DNA from: Protonemura montana
Lineage: Eukaryota > Arthropoda > Insecta > Plecoptera > Nemouridae
Direction: 5' to 3'
DNA: 64,000 nt
Assembly (NCBI GenBank): GCA_947568835.1
Contig: OX387608.1
Coordinates: 3,014,001-3,078,000, forward strand
Shown here: positions 21,712-31,923 of the stretch, piece by piece
Layout: each line of letters starts with the position of its first letter
How positions within the stretch are numbered: the first letter of the stretch is position 1
Position numbers and translations under genes: made by a program
The notes under the pieces: generated by a model
Told to the model about the DNA's origin: nothing
Databases searched by the model: none
What the model saw: the letters and a program-made list of their open reading frames with translations, nothing else

Positions 21712-22794
21712 TTTGTAAGAATTATGCTGCACGGCTAAATGTTTAGCAACCAATCAAGGTTAAATTGCTACTTTGGTTAACAATCTCAGAAGCTGGCCTC
21801 TAAGGCAAATTTATTGTATAGTCAAATTATATTTCCAAGCAGTGCTGGAATTCAATTTTGTATGCAACAATTCCATGCGGCCTGCGTAACTTTCACGCTG
21901 CAAGTGCCTCGCGGCCTTACGATACTAATACGACACGCGAGATATTGACACTGCTGTTAAGATTCAGTCCCATAGATTTACTTCGAACGGGGGTTAGGGA
22001 ACGGCTTTGGATAAATCAGGTGCACTCATTGTTGTCCATAGACACCTGTTGACAAAAAATACATTTGAATAACTTTCTTAAAAATGAAGCATTAAACACT
22101 AATGAAATCAACTTAAGCATTTGCTGAATGTGTGGTCGTACTACCGTTTGAAGGGGCTGAAACTAACATACTAGCTATGATACTAGCATCGTACTAGTGG
22201 TTTTAAAACGAGAAATTTAAGACCACGTGAAGATGGACATGTCGCCTGGGTACGCAGTTGATTTGACAGGTTATGGGTTTCGATTAGGTTGGCATGGTAA
22301 TGCAAGGATATATACATCGCAACTAAAATAAGAGTAAATGTTGCTTTGAGAATAGCTTACAAACTATCTGAAATAAATCTTGTATTATTTGTTAGCATAA
22401 CGTTGCCCTTACCTCTCTAATAAGCACAACCGAACCGCAGAAACGCCGACTAGGCCCAACCGAACTGGCGGCTGTATTCAGATTGAACATGGCGGTCAAT
22501 AGACCTAATTCAAAATTCACTGCGCAAGCGCGCCGATCTCTGTTTGCACTTCACCAAATATATAAAACCAGAATGAAACCTTCCTTCCTTTGATGAACGG
22601 TTTGGTTTTATATTCGCTACCACCAGCTACTACTAGCAGTAGCATTGAGTTAACCTAGCCCGTTTTAGGGGCATCCCTTAGTCTAAATCAATCGTGTCTT
22701 TTTATTTTAGGCTCTACCAACAACTTGCTCGAGAACGAATTTAATATGACTGCAGGCAATAGTCGAGCTCAAAGACTGTAACCGAGCTCCTAAA
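21712..22794. other. Spacer upstream of MOV10L1
   Basis: Apart from the candidate promoter at 22420–22560, nothing is recognised here: no ORF with known similarity and no member of the repeat families defined in this window. Confidence 0.5.
22420..22560. promoter_or_regulatory. CpG-richer candidate promoter with NRF1- and YY1-like motifs
   Basis: In an otherwise AT-rich spacer this block has many CpGs, an NRF1-like TGCGCAAGCGCGC (22521–22533) and an AACATGGCGG YY1-like site near 22487. It lies 0.7 kb upstream of the MOV10L1 start and 0.25 kb upstream of the decayed coiled-coil gene. It could have served both, which would mean an unseen 5' UTR exon for MOV10L1. Motif evidence only. Confidence 0.4.
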
Positions 22795-23832
22795 ATGCAG
22801 CAAGACATGTTTTCTGCATTAGATGAAATAGTTCTTGACGTCCAACGACTGGAAAGAGAAAAATATTCAGAGAAAAAAAATGTGTGAAAGTAAGCTGAAT
22901 TTTGTTCTTGGCTTTACTTTGGAAGTAAATCCAGTAACAAGCACTATAATTTTCACAGTTTCTTGTCAGGCCTACTAAAGTGACACAAGTTAATTTCTAA
23001 AACGCTAAGACCTTGCAGACCCCTTCAAAAAGGACAAATTTAATTCTCTTGGGAGCTAATTTAACATCTCCTGTAAAGCCTCTGTACATCTCTTGGTTGC
23101 TCAACACATTTACAACAACCATACAAACCCCAACCATGAGCAATTTGTGTTAAACAGTAAAAACTTCTCAAATTGTGGCATATTAATTGTTGCTGCTCTC
23201 ACTGTAGAAGGAATAAAGATCCACCCAGGTTCCATGTTGTTTGAAAAATTGTTTGTGATATTCATGGACACTAAAAATATAATTTTCCATATCTCAGCGG
23301 TCTATCTGGACCTAGTTGCCAAACAGAAAATAATAACGATTTCTGGTGTCGCAATTATGATTATCATTCTACATTTCAGAACTGAACGATAGATTTAAGG
23401 AATTGGATGCTGCAGAAACAAAGATTGAAGAGCAAACAAATGCTTTACTTGAAAAGAGCAAAGAGAATTTTAAGAACGAAGTAGACATTTAGGCAGCTCC
23501 TGATTGGTAAGAATAGAAAATGTGACTTAGTATTCACAAACACCTTTTTATTTTTATTAATACCTAACATTGTCAATAGCAAAAGAAAATACAACCAGTT
23601 TAAACTAGGTATTAGGCATTTATGTCACAGTACAATTAGGTTTAAACTTTTCAGCATAATAAAGACACTACCGCTGGAATAGAACAGCTATACAGGACTG
23701 CGCCACCAATTAGATAGCGCCAACAAAAAGGCAGTCGAGCAGAATGTCCGGCTGGCAGCTAAGGAAATAAAGTACTGGGCTCTTTGGAATTTGAACTCTT
23801 TGGACATTTCAGATTCCCCCTTGAAAATGTAA
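22795..23832 (+). pseudogene. Decayed or frameshifted small coiled-coil gene
   Basis: Three exon-like pieces are visible. The first is ATG at 22795 reading MQQDMFSALDEIVLDVQRLE…, with a stop just before a GTAAGC donor. The second, 23380–23506, reads ELNDRFKELDAAETKIEEQT…, with an in-frame TAG before a GTAAGA donor. The third, 23655–23832, ends …SANKKAVEQNVRLAAKEIKY… and LDISDSPLKM then TAA. Borders look like real splice sites and the residues suit a heptad coiled coil, but a one-base change is needed in each piece (an A8 run, a T3 run and a point near 23700) to keep one frame. Either an unprocessed pseudogene or a living gene with assembly indels. The family is not recognised. Confidence 0.45.
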
Positions 23833-24019
23833 TCTTCTGCAATAAGCTATTTCTTTTTGTTGTTTTTTCTTCTTTCCTCTTCTCCTTATGCCAGATTTTT
23901 GGCAATCTTACATTTTTACTGTGGATAAGTTGTTTTGGCGGCATTTAGATCAGTTAGTATTTAATGCTAATTCTGATTTTTTATACTGATAAGTGAACAA
24001 TGCTAAATGATTTCAAGTA
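23833..24019. other. Short spacer, nothing seen
   Basis: No gene, repeat family or regulatory motif is recognised here. Confidence 0.5.
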
Positions 24020-24345
24020 AACAAAACGAATCCAACGTCAATTTGGAGTGACTCTAGTTTGACAGGTTGTGACGTGGTATAGCGTCACTAGAATGAAAGT
24101 GACTTTAAGTATTCACAGCCTCTTGGTTCTACTCCTTGGAGATCCATCATTATCATCAAATACACTAAAATCGGCTCAAAAAGCAAGTGTCCAAGTAGCT
24201 CAATTGGTTAGAGCAACACCCTCAATAAGTGGAGATTGGGGTCCAAGTCCCCGTTTGGGCATCAATTTTTGAGACTGTTACAGTGCTCATAATAATAAAA
24301 TACCCCACGCATTGCAAGCGTTTTCAATTTAAATAAGATTTTAAA
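24020..24345 (+). mobile_element. SINE-A full-length copy
   Basis: This is the most complete plus copy: head from CGAATCCAACGTCAATTTGG, core 24190–24262 and tail through AATAAGATTTTA. B box is mutated (GGTCCAAGTCC), so it is probably silent. It lies 240 bp upstream of the next gene's start. Confidence 0.85.
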
Positions 24346-24584
24346 TAAAGTATTTTATTATTTATGAAAAACTGAACAGTCACTTTTCTTTGTGATAATG
24401 TTGGCAACAATGATGTCAACACAATAAGTCAATGCTTGGAAACAGTACCCTTTCATTTCTCAGCCCGTAAATGGTCATGTGCCAAAATTAATTGTGTTTA
24501 ATTTAATTTAATTATATGAACTAACAAACATACATTTTCAGCCAATAAAAATTCCTTGTGTGATCATTGTAGTAATAACTAAAC

Positions 24585-27500
24585 ATGTCTCGATCTAAAA
24601 GCGGGACATCTGCAAAGTCGAAGGTGAAAACTACGATTGAATTCAAAGAAGAATGCACGTTTTGCACAGGACAGTGCAAGCCAAAGGAGTCGCAATTCAA
24701 CAAACGATATCGGCCGCTGGAAAAGACCACACATACGGCGTCGTATGAAACTGAAAACTGCTTCATCACATTCACAGAAGTCGAGGAAAGAGTCGTCAAG
24801 TCAAGCTCAGACTTGACAAAGGCTGAAAACGCCGAAGAAAAGAAAAAGAGTCGCCATAAACGGCGACTGGCCAAGAGGAGAAGACTTTCCGAGATCGATG
24901 TCGACATTGAGAATGACATTGTTCTGAAAGAACTGGAAAAAAGGGAAGCGTACCGAATCAAAAAAAAATTGGGGTTGATTCCCGACAAAGGTGAAAGCTT
25001 ACATTTCAGATGTAAATAATAACAAGAAATTCTGCACATGTAGACTTTATTGTTTTTGTCTTTTCACAGTTGGAAAGTATGAGAAGCTGTTGACAGAAGT
25101 TGGGCCTCACTGGTACCAAGAATTATCATATAATCAGGTATGTTACCAGGTAAAACTTCAGTCGTTGAATTCAAATCACACGGGAGTACATTCAAGCGAG
25201 TTATTTGGTTCAGACAGACCTCTGTTTGCTTGTTTTTCAAGCAAAACTTAGTATAGAACCAACGAGCTATATAATGGCTATTTAAATAGCTCGTTGTATT
25301 GAACTTGGAAAGAACTTCAATGAGCCACAAAAAATAGAAGCACAAGAACTTTCCCATCTCTAAAACCTTGCTTCTGCTAAATGCTGTCGTAGAAATCATT
25401 TGAAAGGTAACTTTAACCCTAGAATTATTGTTCGAGTAGCAATAAACTGTACATTGGCCATGCTGGCTCTAAAAAAATGCTATTTCCATTCACATTGATG
25501 TTCAATGAGCTGCACATGTCAGTAAAGTTTCCACAGTGCGTTGGTGAATTTGCGTACAAACAAAAATCAGAGTAACAAAAACCATCGAACTACAGATTTA
25601 TATTGAAATTGTTGGGCTAAAAATGAGCACCGGTTTCAATTTGCAGATGGTTTGTGCCAGCATGGTTGCCCCCACGCTGATAATGGACATGGAGGAGTTC
25701 AATTTGAGTCGAATGCACAAAATCATGGACGGGCTCGGAATCTCTCCACCGCCGACCAATGAACAGCTGCTGAAAGCCGCACGCCTCAGTTACTTGAATC
25801 CGGTCCTTTTTCTTATCTACTTGTTCAAGTTCACGTCCAAGGAGGAAACGTTACGTAAGTTACAGGCTGCTAAGGAAGTATAAGCTCCTTATGATTGTAT
25901 TTTTGGAGCTATAGAAGGATTGTAGTAATGAAGCTTGATGTAGCTGCATATTATCATGCTTATCACATTTTATTTTAACTTATCTCACCGATGATGGAAA
26001 TGGCATGGAATGTCACAGTTTTATGAAACAAAATGACACCAGAATTCAGTTAATTTAATAAAATGAGAACTGTGAGAACTGCTTTTACCCGTGATAAAAT
26101 AGATCTTAAGTTATAGATACTAAATTAGAAAAAAAAAAAAAAAAAAAAAAGTGCTAAGGTAAATAAAGTAGACATGAGTCTATACTCCATAATCACAAAA
26201 CACAATTTTCTTGCTGGGTACCTATATATTTCTAGCAAAGAATACTGTTAAGTAGCCCAAAGCTCATTTGGTCTTTGCAATTTGTTGCCACCTGTTTTGG
26301 GCAAACAGGAGCAATTTTCTCAACTTGTTTTACAGACAAGAAAGATTTTGCGGTAAACGACCGAATAATCTTGTCAACGATGGCGTACATAGCCTTGCCA
26401 CGGACCATGCTCGACTTGGAGGGGAGGCTTCCGAAGGACTTCTTCAAGAAACCACCCTTTGTTGCAAGAAGAGCGTACAAGCCCCTTCCTAAAGGTGTGC
26501 CAACACAACACTGTGACCCACGAATTAGTACTTCAATGTTTGTTTAGCAACAAAATGCAGTTCATACCTCGTTGTGGGTTAAACATACTTTTTGCTTAAT
26601 TCAGTTGAGAAACAACAAGTAAAATATTTCAATTGATAATTAGGGCCTAAAATGTAACCCACATTAACTGGCTGCAGTAGGCTTCTAGTGAAGGTCTACT
26701 ACTAGTAGGCTAGTAGTAGTTACTACTAGTAGTATCTAGTAGACTTCACGAGAAGCCTACTAGATACATTCCCAATCGTTTGTTTGCTGTCACAGTAGGT
26801 TTCAGAACGCCCAGAACATGACATTGTTGTGGTTGGGGAATGGATTCAGTAAGATCTGCCAACTGGCCAAGAAGTGTCAGTAAGTTTTGGAACGTGATTA
26901 TTGTAAAAATGAAAAATATCCACCCCAGAGAAGCTAATATTGAAATCGCCCTGTCACAGCCTATTCATTAATTATTATTATTTTATTTGCTATAATTATA
27001 ACTATTATAACTTATTGTCACTATCACTACTATAACCTAAACTGAGCTCATACAAATACCATGTACTTGTCCCCAGCACAATCAAACAATATACAACAAT
27101 GCAATCCTACCCAATGCAATCCTTTCAGTACTGACGAACACGTACTACAGAAACAAGAAGGAAAAGCCTACGTGTCCGTACTTACAAACTCTGCCGTACT
27201 TCGTGCTGCGTTGCCGGCGAGATGAAGCTGCGCTGCGCAGGGAGGAGAAGTTCCTCAACAAGCTTGCATTCCGCTCGCGATCCACTTCCAAGTCCGTTCT
27301 GAACGAAATCATTTCCTACGACAACGTGGTAAGCACTGAACACCGCCCTGCTTAGTTAGCAGAACAGAATGAAAGAGAGATAAAACCACGGAAGAATCTT
27401 GGACATTCCTTATAAAAGAACCTTTTAAAGACAGGCACCTGACACTTTTCTGACTCCAAACTTATAATTGAGACGTCAGACATGAGGAACAGAACATATT

Positions 27501-30500
27501 TCCGTTGGCATTGAAGTTAGTGGCTTTGTGCACAAAATAAAACTAGGGTTTGTCGGAGAATATTTGTTGAAGACAATTACCACGGTTAGTGATGTACATA
27601 ATATTATAAAACAAGAAACAAGGAGTCATTTATAATCTCTGAAGGAGAGCACAGGACAGGGACGAAAGGTGAGAGAAGTGAACAAATAAATGCTAATGGA
27701 AGGAAAGGAACAATTAACAAATATTCAAACGTATTATTTTAAATGGATTTAGAAGAAAATGAGAAAATAGAGAAGAGTTTAAAAAATGTAATGCACCTTG
27801 TAGCGTCCAAATAAAAACTTAATAAAAAAAAAAAAAAAACCAAAAAAAATACAAATAAAATGTTACAAAGAAAAAGAGCCCAATCTCAAATAAGCACAAC
27901 ATTTCCTTCCAGAGCCTTGCCCCGAAGAAGAACAAAGACGTGATCGAGGACTCTCTGACTCTGGTGAAAACTCAAAACGACCCCAACTTCAAGAAGCAAC
28001 GCCCGCCGCGCCGCAACTCCAAGGTCGAGGGCCGAACTGCGTCTGATATGACGGTGCACTTCTTAGAAGTTTCCAGCGGCGAGTCCTGCGTTTCCTCGGT
28101 CCCCGTTGCCGAGCCGCCGGCCTCCAAGCCCAAGGCCCGCGTGCAGATCTTTGGAGAAGACTACGACGAAGATGAAGATGACATCGAACCCGAAGCTTCG
28201 GCTGCCCAGGACCCGCCCAAGGACGAGAAAGCCGACGGAAAAGTAATCCTGCTCGGAGATGTGGGAAACGTTGCCGAGATGAATGTCGAAGAGTTGGCCG
28301 CGAAGCTCCAAGAACTTGGCGCGGAGATCGCAGACGCTGTTGAAGAGCAAGAGCTCGAGAGCATCGTCCCGGACAACCCGAAACCAAATCAGGACAACGT
28401 TTATAATCGAATCGTTAATAGCTACTACACTCCGATAGACTCGGTTCTGGATTCCCTCGACGCAGCTTTCAAGTTGGCGATGGCCGACATGGTCCTTGAC
28501 CCACAGTTTGAGCCGCCTCCCCCTCCAGTGATCCTTGAGCCCGATACGAGCTCGCAAGACTCGGAGCTCGTCTTAAAGGAGGGGGCGGAGTTACCGGCGC
28601 CGCTGCCGACCAAGCCTGTAATTGTGGCCGTCTTGTTCGGGTATTGGAATGGATACGGGATGGACTTGGAGGACGACGACGACTCGGTAGACGAGACTAT
28701 ATCGGTGAAGAGCAGCGCTAGCAGCGGAACAAAGCAGTTGTCCAAGAAGAGAACGATCAAGGTGAGGTTGAGGCTTGTCTTACCAAAATCTTTTGTCACT
28801 AAATTGGAGGCAATTGTTGTGATCATTCAACTTCAACGACTTCCAACGTTCATTTACTTTCATGAGAATATCTTGTTGATAATTGAAATACTGAGAGAGA
28901 GGATAAAGTAGGAGATGCACACTTATCCAAATTAGCTGCGGTCACTTACGAGAGAGTGCACTCGTACGATATGTGGACATAGCAATCCTCCGTTCTTACT
29001 TTGTTACTTAGCGTTTCTTTCATTCCGCTTCCCTGAGTCCACTTTCTTATCACACATACAACGATGCTTACAACGATTGTTGCTAAGCAACGTTACATAT
29101 TTTTTACCAGGTACCTGAGAAAGCAATGCAATACATAGTTTTATTGCATTAACAAAGAAATGAAAAAATTACAGAAAGAAAATGACCGTCCCAAACGTTT
29201 CAGAAGCATGTTAACACCAGGTCCTCTTCCCATCATTGAATTCTAGTTTCAATTCAATTTTTCTTTATTTTGTAAAATACATATACTCAGGAAGTGAAAT
29301 AATATAATGTATATAAAGTACAAAAAAGGCGATATTCAATATTGTTTTTGGCAGGACTGGGTCGCTGCCCTATTGATTTTCTTTGATCTTCATTCATTTC
29401 ATTTCATAAAATCTCTTTGTAGCCTACGCTTTTATTTGACCATCTGATCGCAAAACCTGTGGCAAAACGTCTAGAAATGTTACCGTCTTTCTTCCTCAGA
29501 AACTGCTGGCCAAGATGGGAAGGGAAGGAAACATTTTGGCTGCAATGCCCGATATTGACAGGTTGCCTTCCATCGTCGAGTGGCTCACTTACACCGAAGT
29601 ACCGACGTTGACGGCAAAGAGGAAAGGTGGGAGGATGAATTTAAGCGGAGGTGGTTTCTAGAAACTGGGCTGGTACACAGCTGTTTTCCCTGACGGTCCA
29701 TTATACACAGAGATATGAAAGGTGAAATGTTTTGAAAGCTACACTTTGCTGGAGATTAGCTTGGCTCTAGTTATTTACTTCAAGCTTTGATGCTCAATAT
29801 TTCATCCAACTGTGAAAAAAAAATCACTATCAACTTAACTTTTTTAAAAGTTCAGTTATGTACATAATGTATATTATGACGCTGAGTTTAAAAATGGTGC
29901 AAGTGATAGTAACTTTGTTATCGACTAAATCGGTTTCATCAACAAAGAGACATTCATTTGAAGCAAATCACAAATATCTTCCCGTTGAACTGATGAAGGA
30001 CAGCAAAGACCAGCAGAATGTATAAATTATACTGATTAACTTCTTTACTATCAGGCCTCCACATATACAATTTGAGTTGTCTTGCAAGATGAGCTTAGCA
30101 ATATTTTGAGATGATAAAATGTAAAGCCAGTCCATTGTAGTAAAACAGCCAAAATAGGCAGAATTGTGTTTGTAAGCCAGCTACAATTTGATAGTTTGAT
30201 GCACAAACTAATACCTATATTATTATCTTGGTAAATACTTTACCAATGAACAAAACTGTGCGCTGTTAGAAGCAACAAATATATAAATAAATACCAAATA
30301 CTTCCGGCAGTATTTGATAGTTTGACTTTGATCTCCCATCTAACGAGGCTGATGAAGAACCTAACCTCCGTTTCAGAGGAGCTGATGATGAATAGCAAAG
30401 GCCAGTGGGAGGTTCACCAGCTCTACCCAGAGATTGTGCCCATTCCTTACCCAAGATTCCAGGCCACACACCTAGACTGGAGCCAGAAGAACTGGTTTAA

Positions 30501-31254
30501 ACGACAGGCAAGTGAACTCACTCGAAGCAATGTAAGGCATGGACAAGACAGGACATGCAAACAAACCGGGGAGTTTGTCAACGATTTAATTATATTAACT
30601 TATTTATACTTATTACTTTTTAACTTATTATAAAAATTAGCGATCCTCTGTTTTGACAACAGGCTTGAGGCATTGGTCTAATGGCATACGTGTATGAGTA
30701 GGTGATAATAAACAGGGAAGGAGGGGAAACTCGGTGCCGGCACGTAGCCTACTTTTGTCGAAGAGCACCAAGGGGACCACTGGCTTAACGTCCCTGCCGA
30801 AGGACGGTACAACTCGAACAACAGAATTCCTCCACAAATCCATGCTGTCGAGAGGTTGACAAGCAAGGCCAGTGAAGTTGTTGAACTAACTTTCATCCCC
30901 AAACAAAACTGGTAATTTTTATGATGGTCACCCAACTATTACCTGGTGCAGTGTTGCTCAATTTTAGAGATCTCACCAGCACAATTGTTGCCAACACGCC
31001 AACCCTTATTTAAACGCTTATTTTGAAAGTACAACATAACCTGAAAGAACTAAACCGCCTTGCCGCAGGTGGACCAACTCTACAACAAATACCGCCGCGA
31101 CCTTCGTCGAGCGCAGGTCAACGACGCGCGCAAGTACTGGACGACGATGTGCATGAAGGACTTCCGCGGACCCCCAACGTTCCGCGAGATCTACTTCACT
31201 TACCTGCAGGCCAGAGAGGAGGACACTGCCCAGAAGAAACTCTTCTTCTTGTGA
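24585..31254 (+). CDS. Unrecognised protein of about 790 aa, about 10 exons
   Basis: Exons read 24585–24990, 25070–25137, 25647–25854, 26336–26494 (or 26496), 26806–26848, 27129–27328, 27913–28761, 29500–29626, 30377–30507 and 31069–31254, for about 792 aa. The N-terminal exon is Lys/Arg-rich (KKKSRHKRRLAKRRRLSE). The middle has DMEEFNLSRMHKIMDGLGIS and YRNKKEKPTCPYLQTLPYF. The 283-codon exon 7 is acidic and disordered (EDYDEDEDDIEPE; PPPPPVILEP; DLEDDDDSVDE). The C-terminal exons are aromatic and ordered (WEVHQLYPEIVPIPYPRFQ; RKYWTTMCMKDFRGPPTF). I do not recognise the family. Phase at exon 4–6 closes only with a weak GTGCCA donor after 26496, so that junction is uncertain. Intron 9 starts GC (30508), a GC–AG intron. 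AATAAA is at 31341. It lies between two piRNA-pathway genes on the opposite strand. Confidence 0.8.
26677..26760. repeat. 84-bp near-perfect palindrome
   Basis: GTAGGCTTCTAGTGAAGG…CTAC is mirrored by GTAGACTTCACGAGAAGCCT…AC. The centre, made of CTACTAG/TAGTAGT repeats, is also palindromic, so the whole folds as one hairpin of roughly 40 bp. It sits in an intron of the unrecognised gene. It could be a tiny MITE or a hairpin RNA source. Confidence 0.75.
30637..31005 (-). mobile_element. SINE-B full-length diverged copy
   Basis: Body landmarks GTGCCGGCACGTAGCCTAC and CGTCCCTGCCGAAGGACGG are present. A decayed 5S-like head (GTCACCCAACTATTACCTGG, GCAGTGTTGCTCAATTTTAG) ends near 31000 in the last intron of the unrecognised gene. 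Confidence 0.8.
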
Positions 31255-31923
31255 ACAAAACAATCACCACATGTTAATACAAACTGATTTATTGCAAACT
31301 TTATCATTTTCATCCAACATGGAATCATTTTTAACATAGAAATAAAGAACATTAATAGTTGAAATGATCTGAACTCAAGAGCTTCATCTAGTTTTTAATT
31401 CTAAAAGAAAGACACGCAGGCCAAAATTCTCCGCAATTTTCCTCGCGTCTTGATAAGAAAATATCAACAAAACAATTTGTGCATGCGATAACTTCGGAGA
31501 GTTAACGATATAAAGTATAGGAGAATCGCAGCATTGAGACGCATCTCCGACTACCGCTGAAGGAACAATGGAGTACCGAGAGTATTATTACGTAACGGTG
31601 TTTAAAGCCGAGTTAAGGTTGGCAACACGCGGCCGAAGTATTAAGTATCAACGCCACTCAGAAGGACGCGCTAATCAAATCTACTGATCGAGAAAGAAAA
31701 ATGTGGAATAATCAAAACCCGGAAAATATCTTCGGGTAACAAAAAAAGAGGAAAAAAACCTGCGTCGGGGACCAAACGCAGAGAGAGCAAGAAATAAATG
31801 GGCATTTAGTGTGAACAGACTGGGGAAAAATACTAGAGCGGTAACTAGTACCAAAAGAGAAAACAAAATTCAGTCTCACAAATTCCCGATCCCTCTTCCC
31901 CGCACAAATCGCGAGCGTCAAGA
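31255..31923. other. 3' UTRs of two convergent genes
   Basis: The unrecognised plus gene stops at 31254 with AATAAA at 31341. The Tudor gene stops at 31924 on minus, and its only canonical AATAAA I can find here is at 31293–31288. If both signals are used, the 3' UTRs overlap by a few tens of bases. A weaker ATTAAA near 31400 is an alternative for the Tudor gene. No other feature is seen. Confidence 0.5.

Noticed and set aside
26961-27128. Upstream extension of exon 6 of the unknown gene (open frame from the AG near 27077)
   Set aside because: The frame is open and would fix the phase, but the peptide is low in complexity (NNAILPNAILS) and comes from a direct repeat CAATGCAATCCT. The acceptor at 27128 is stronger.
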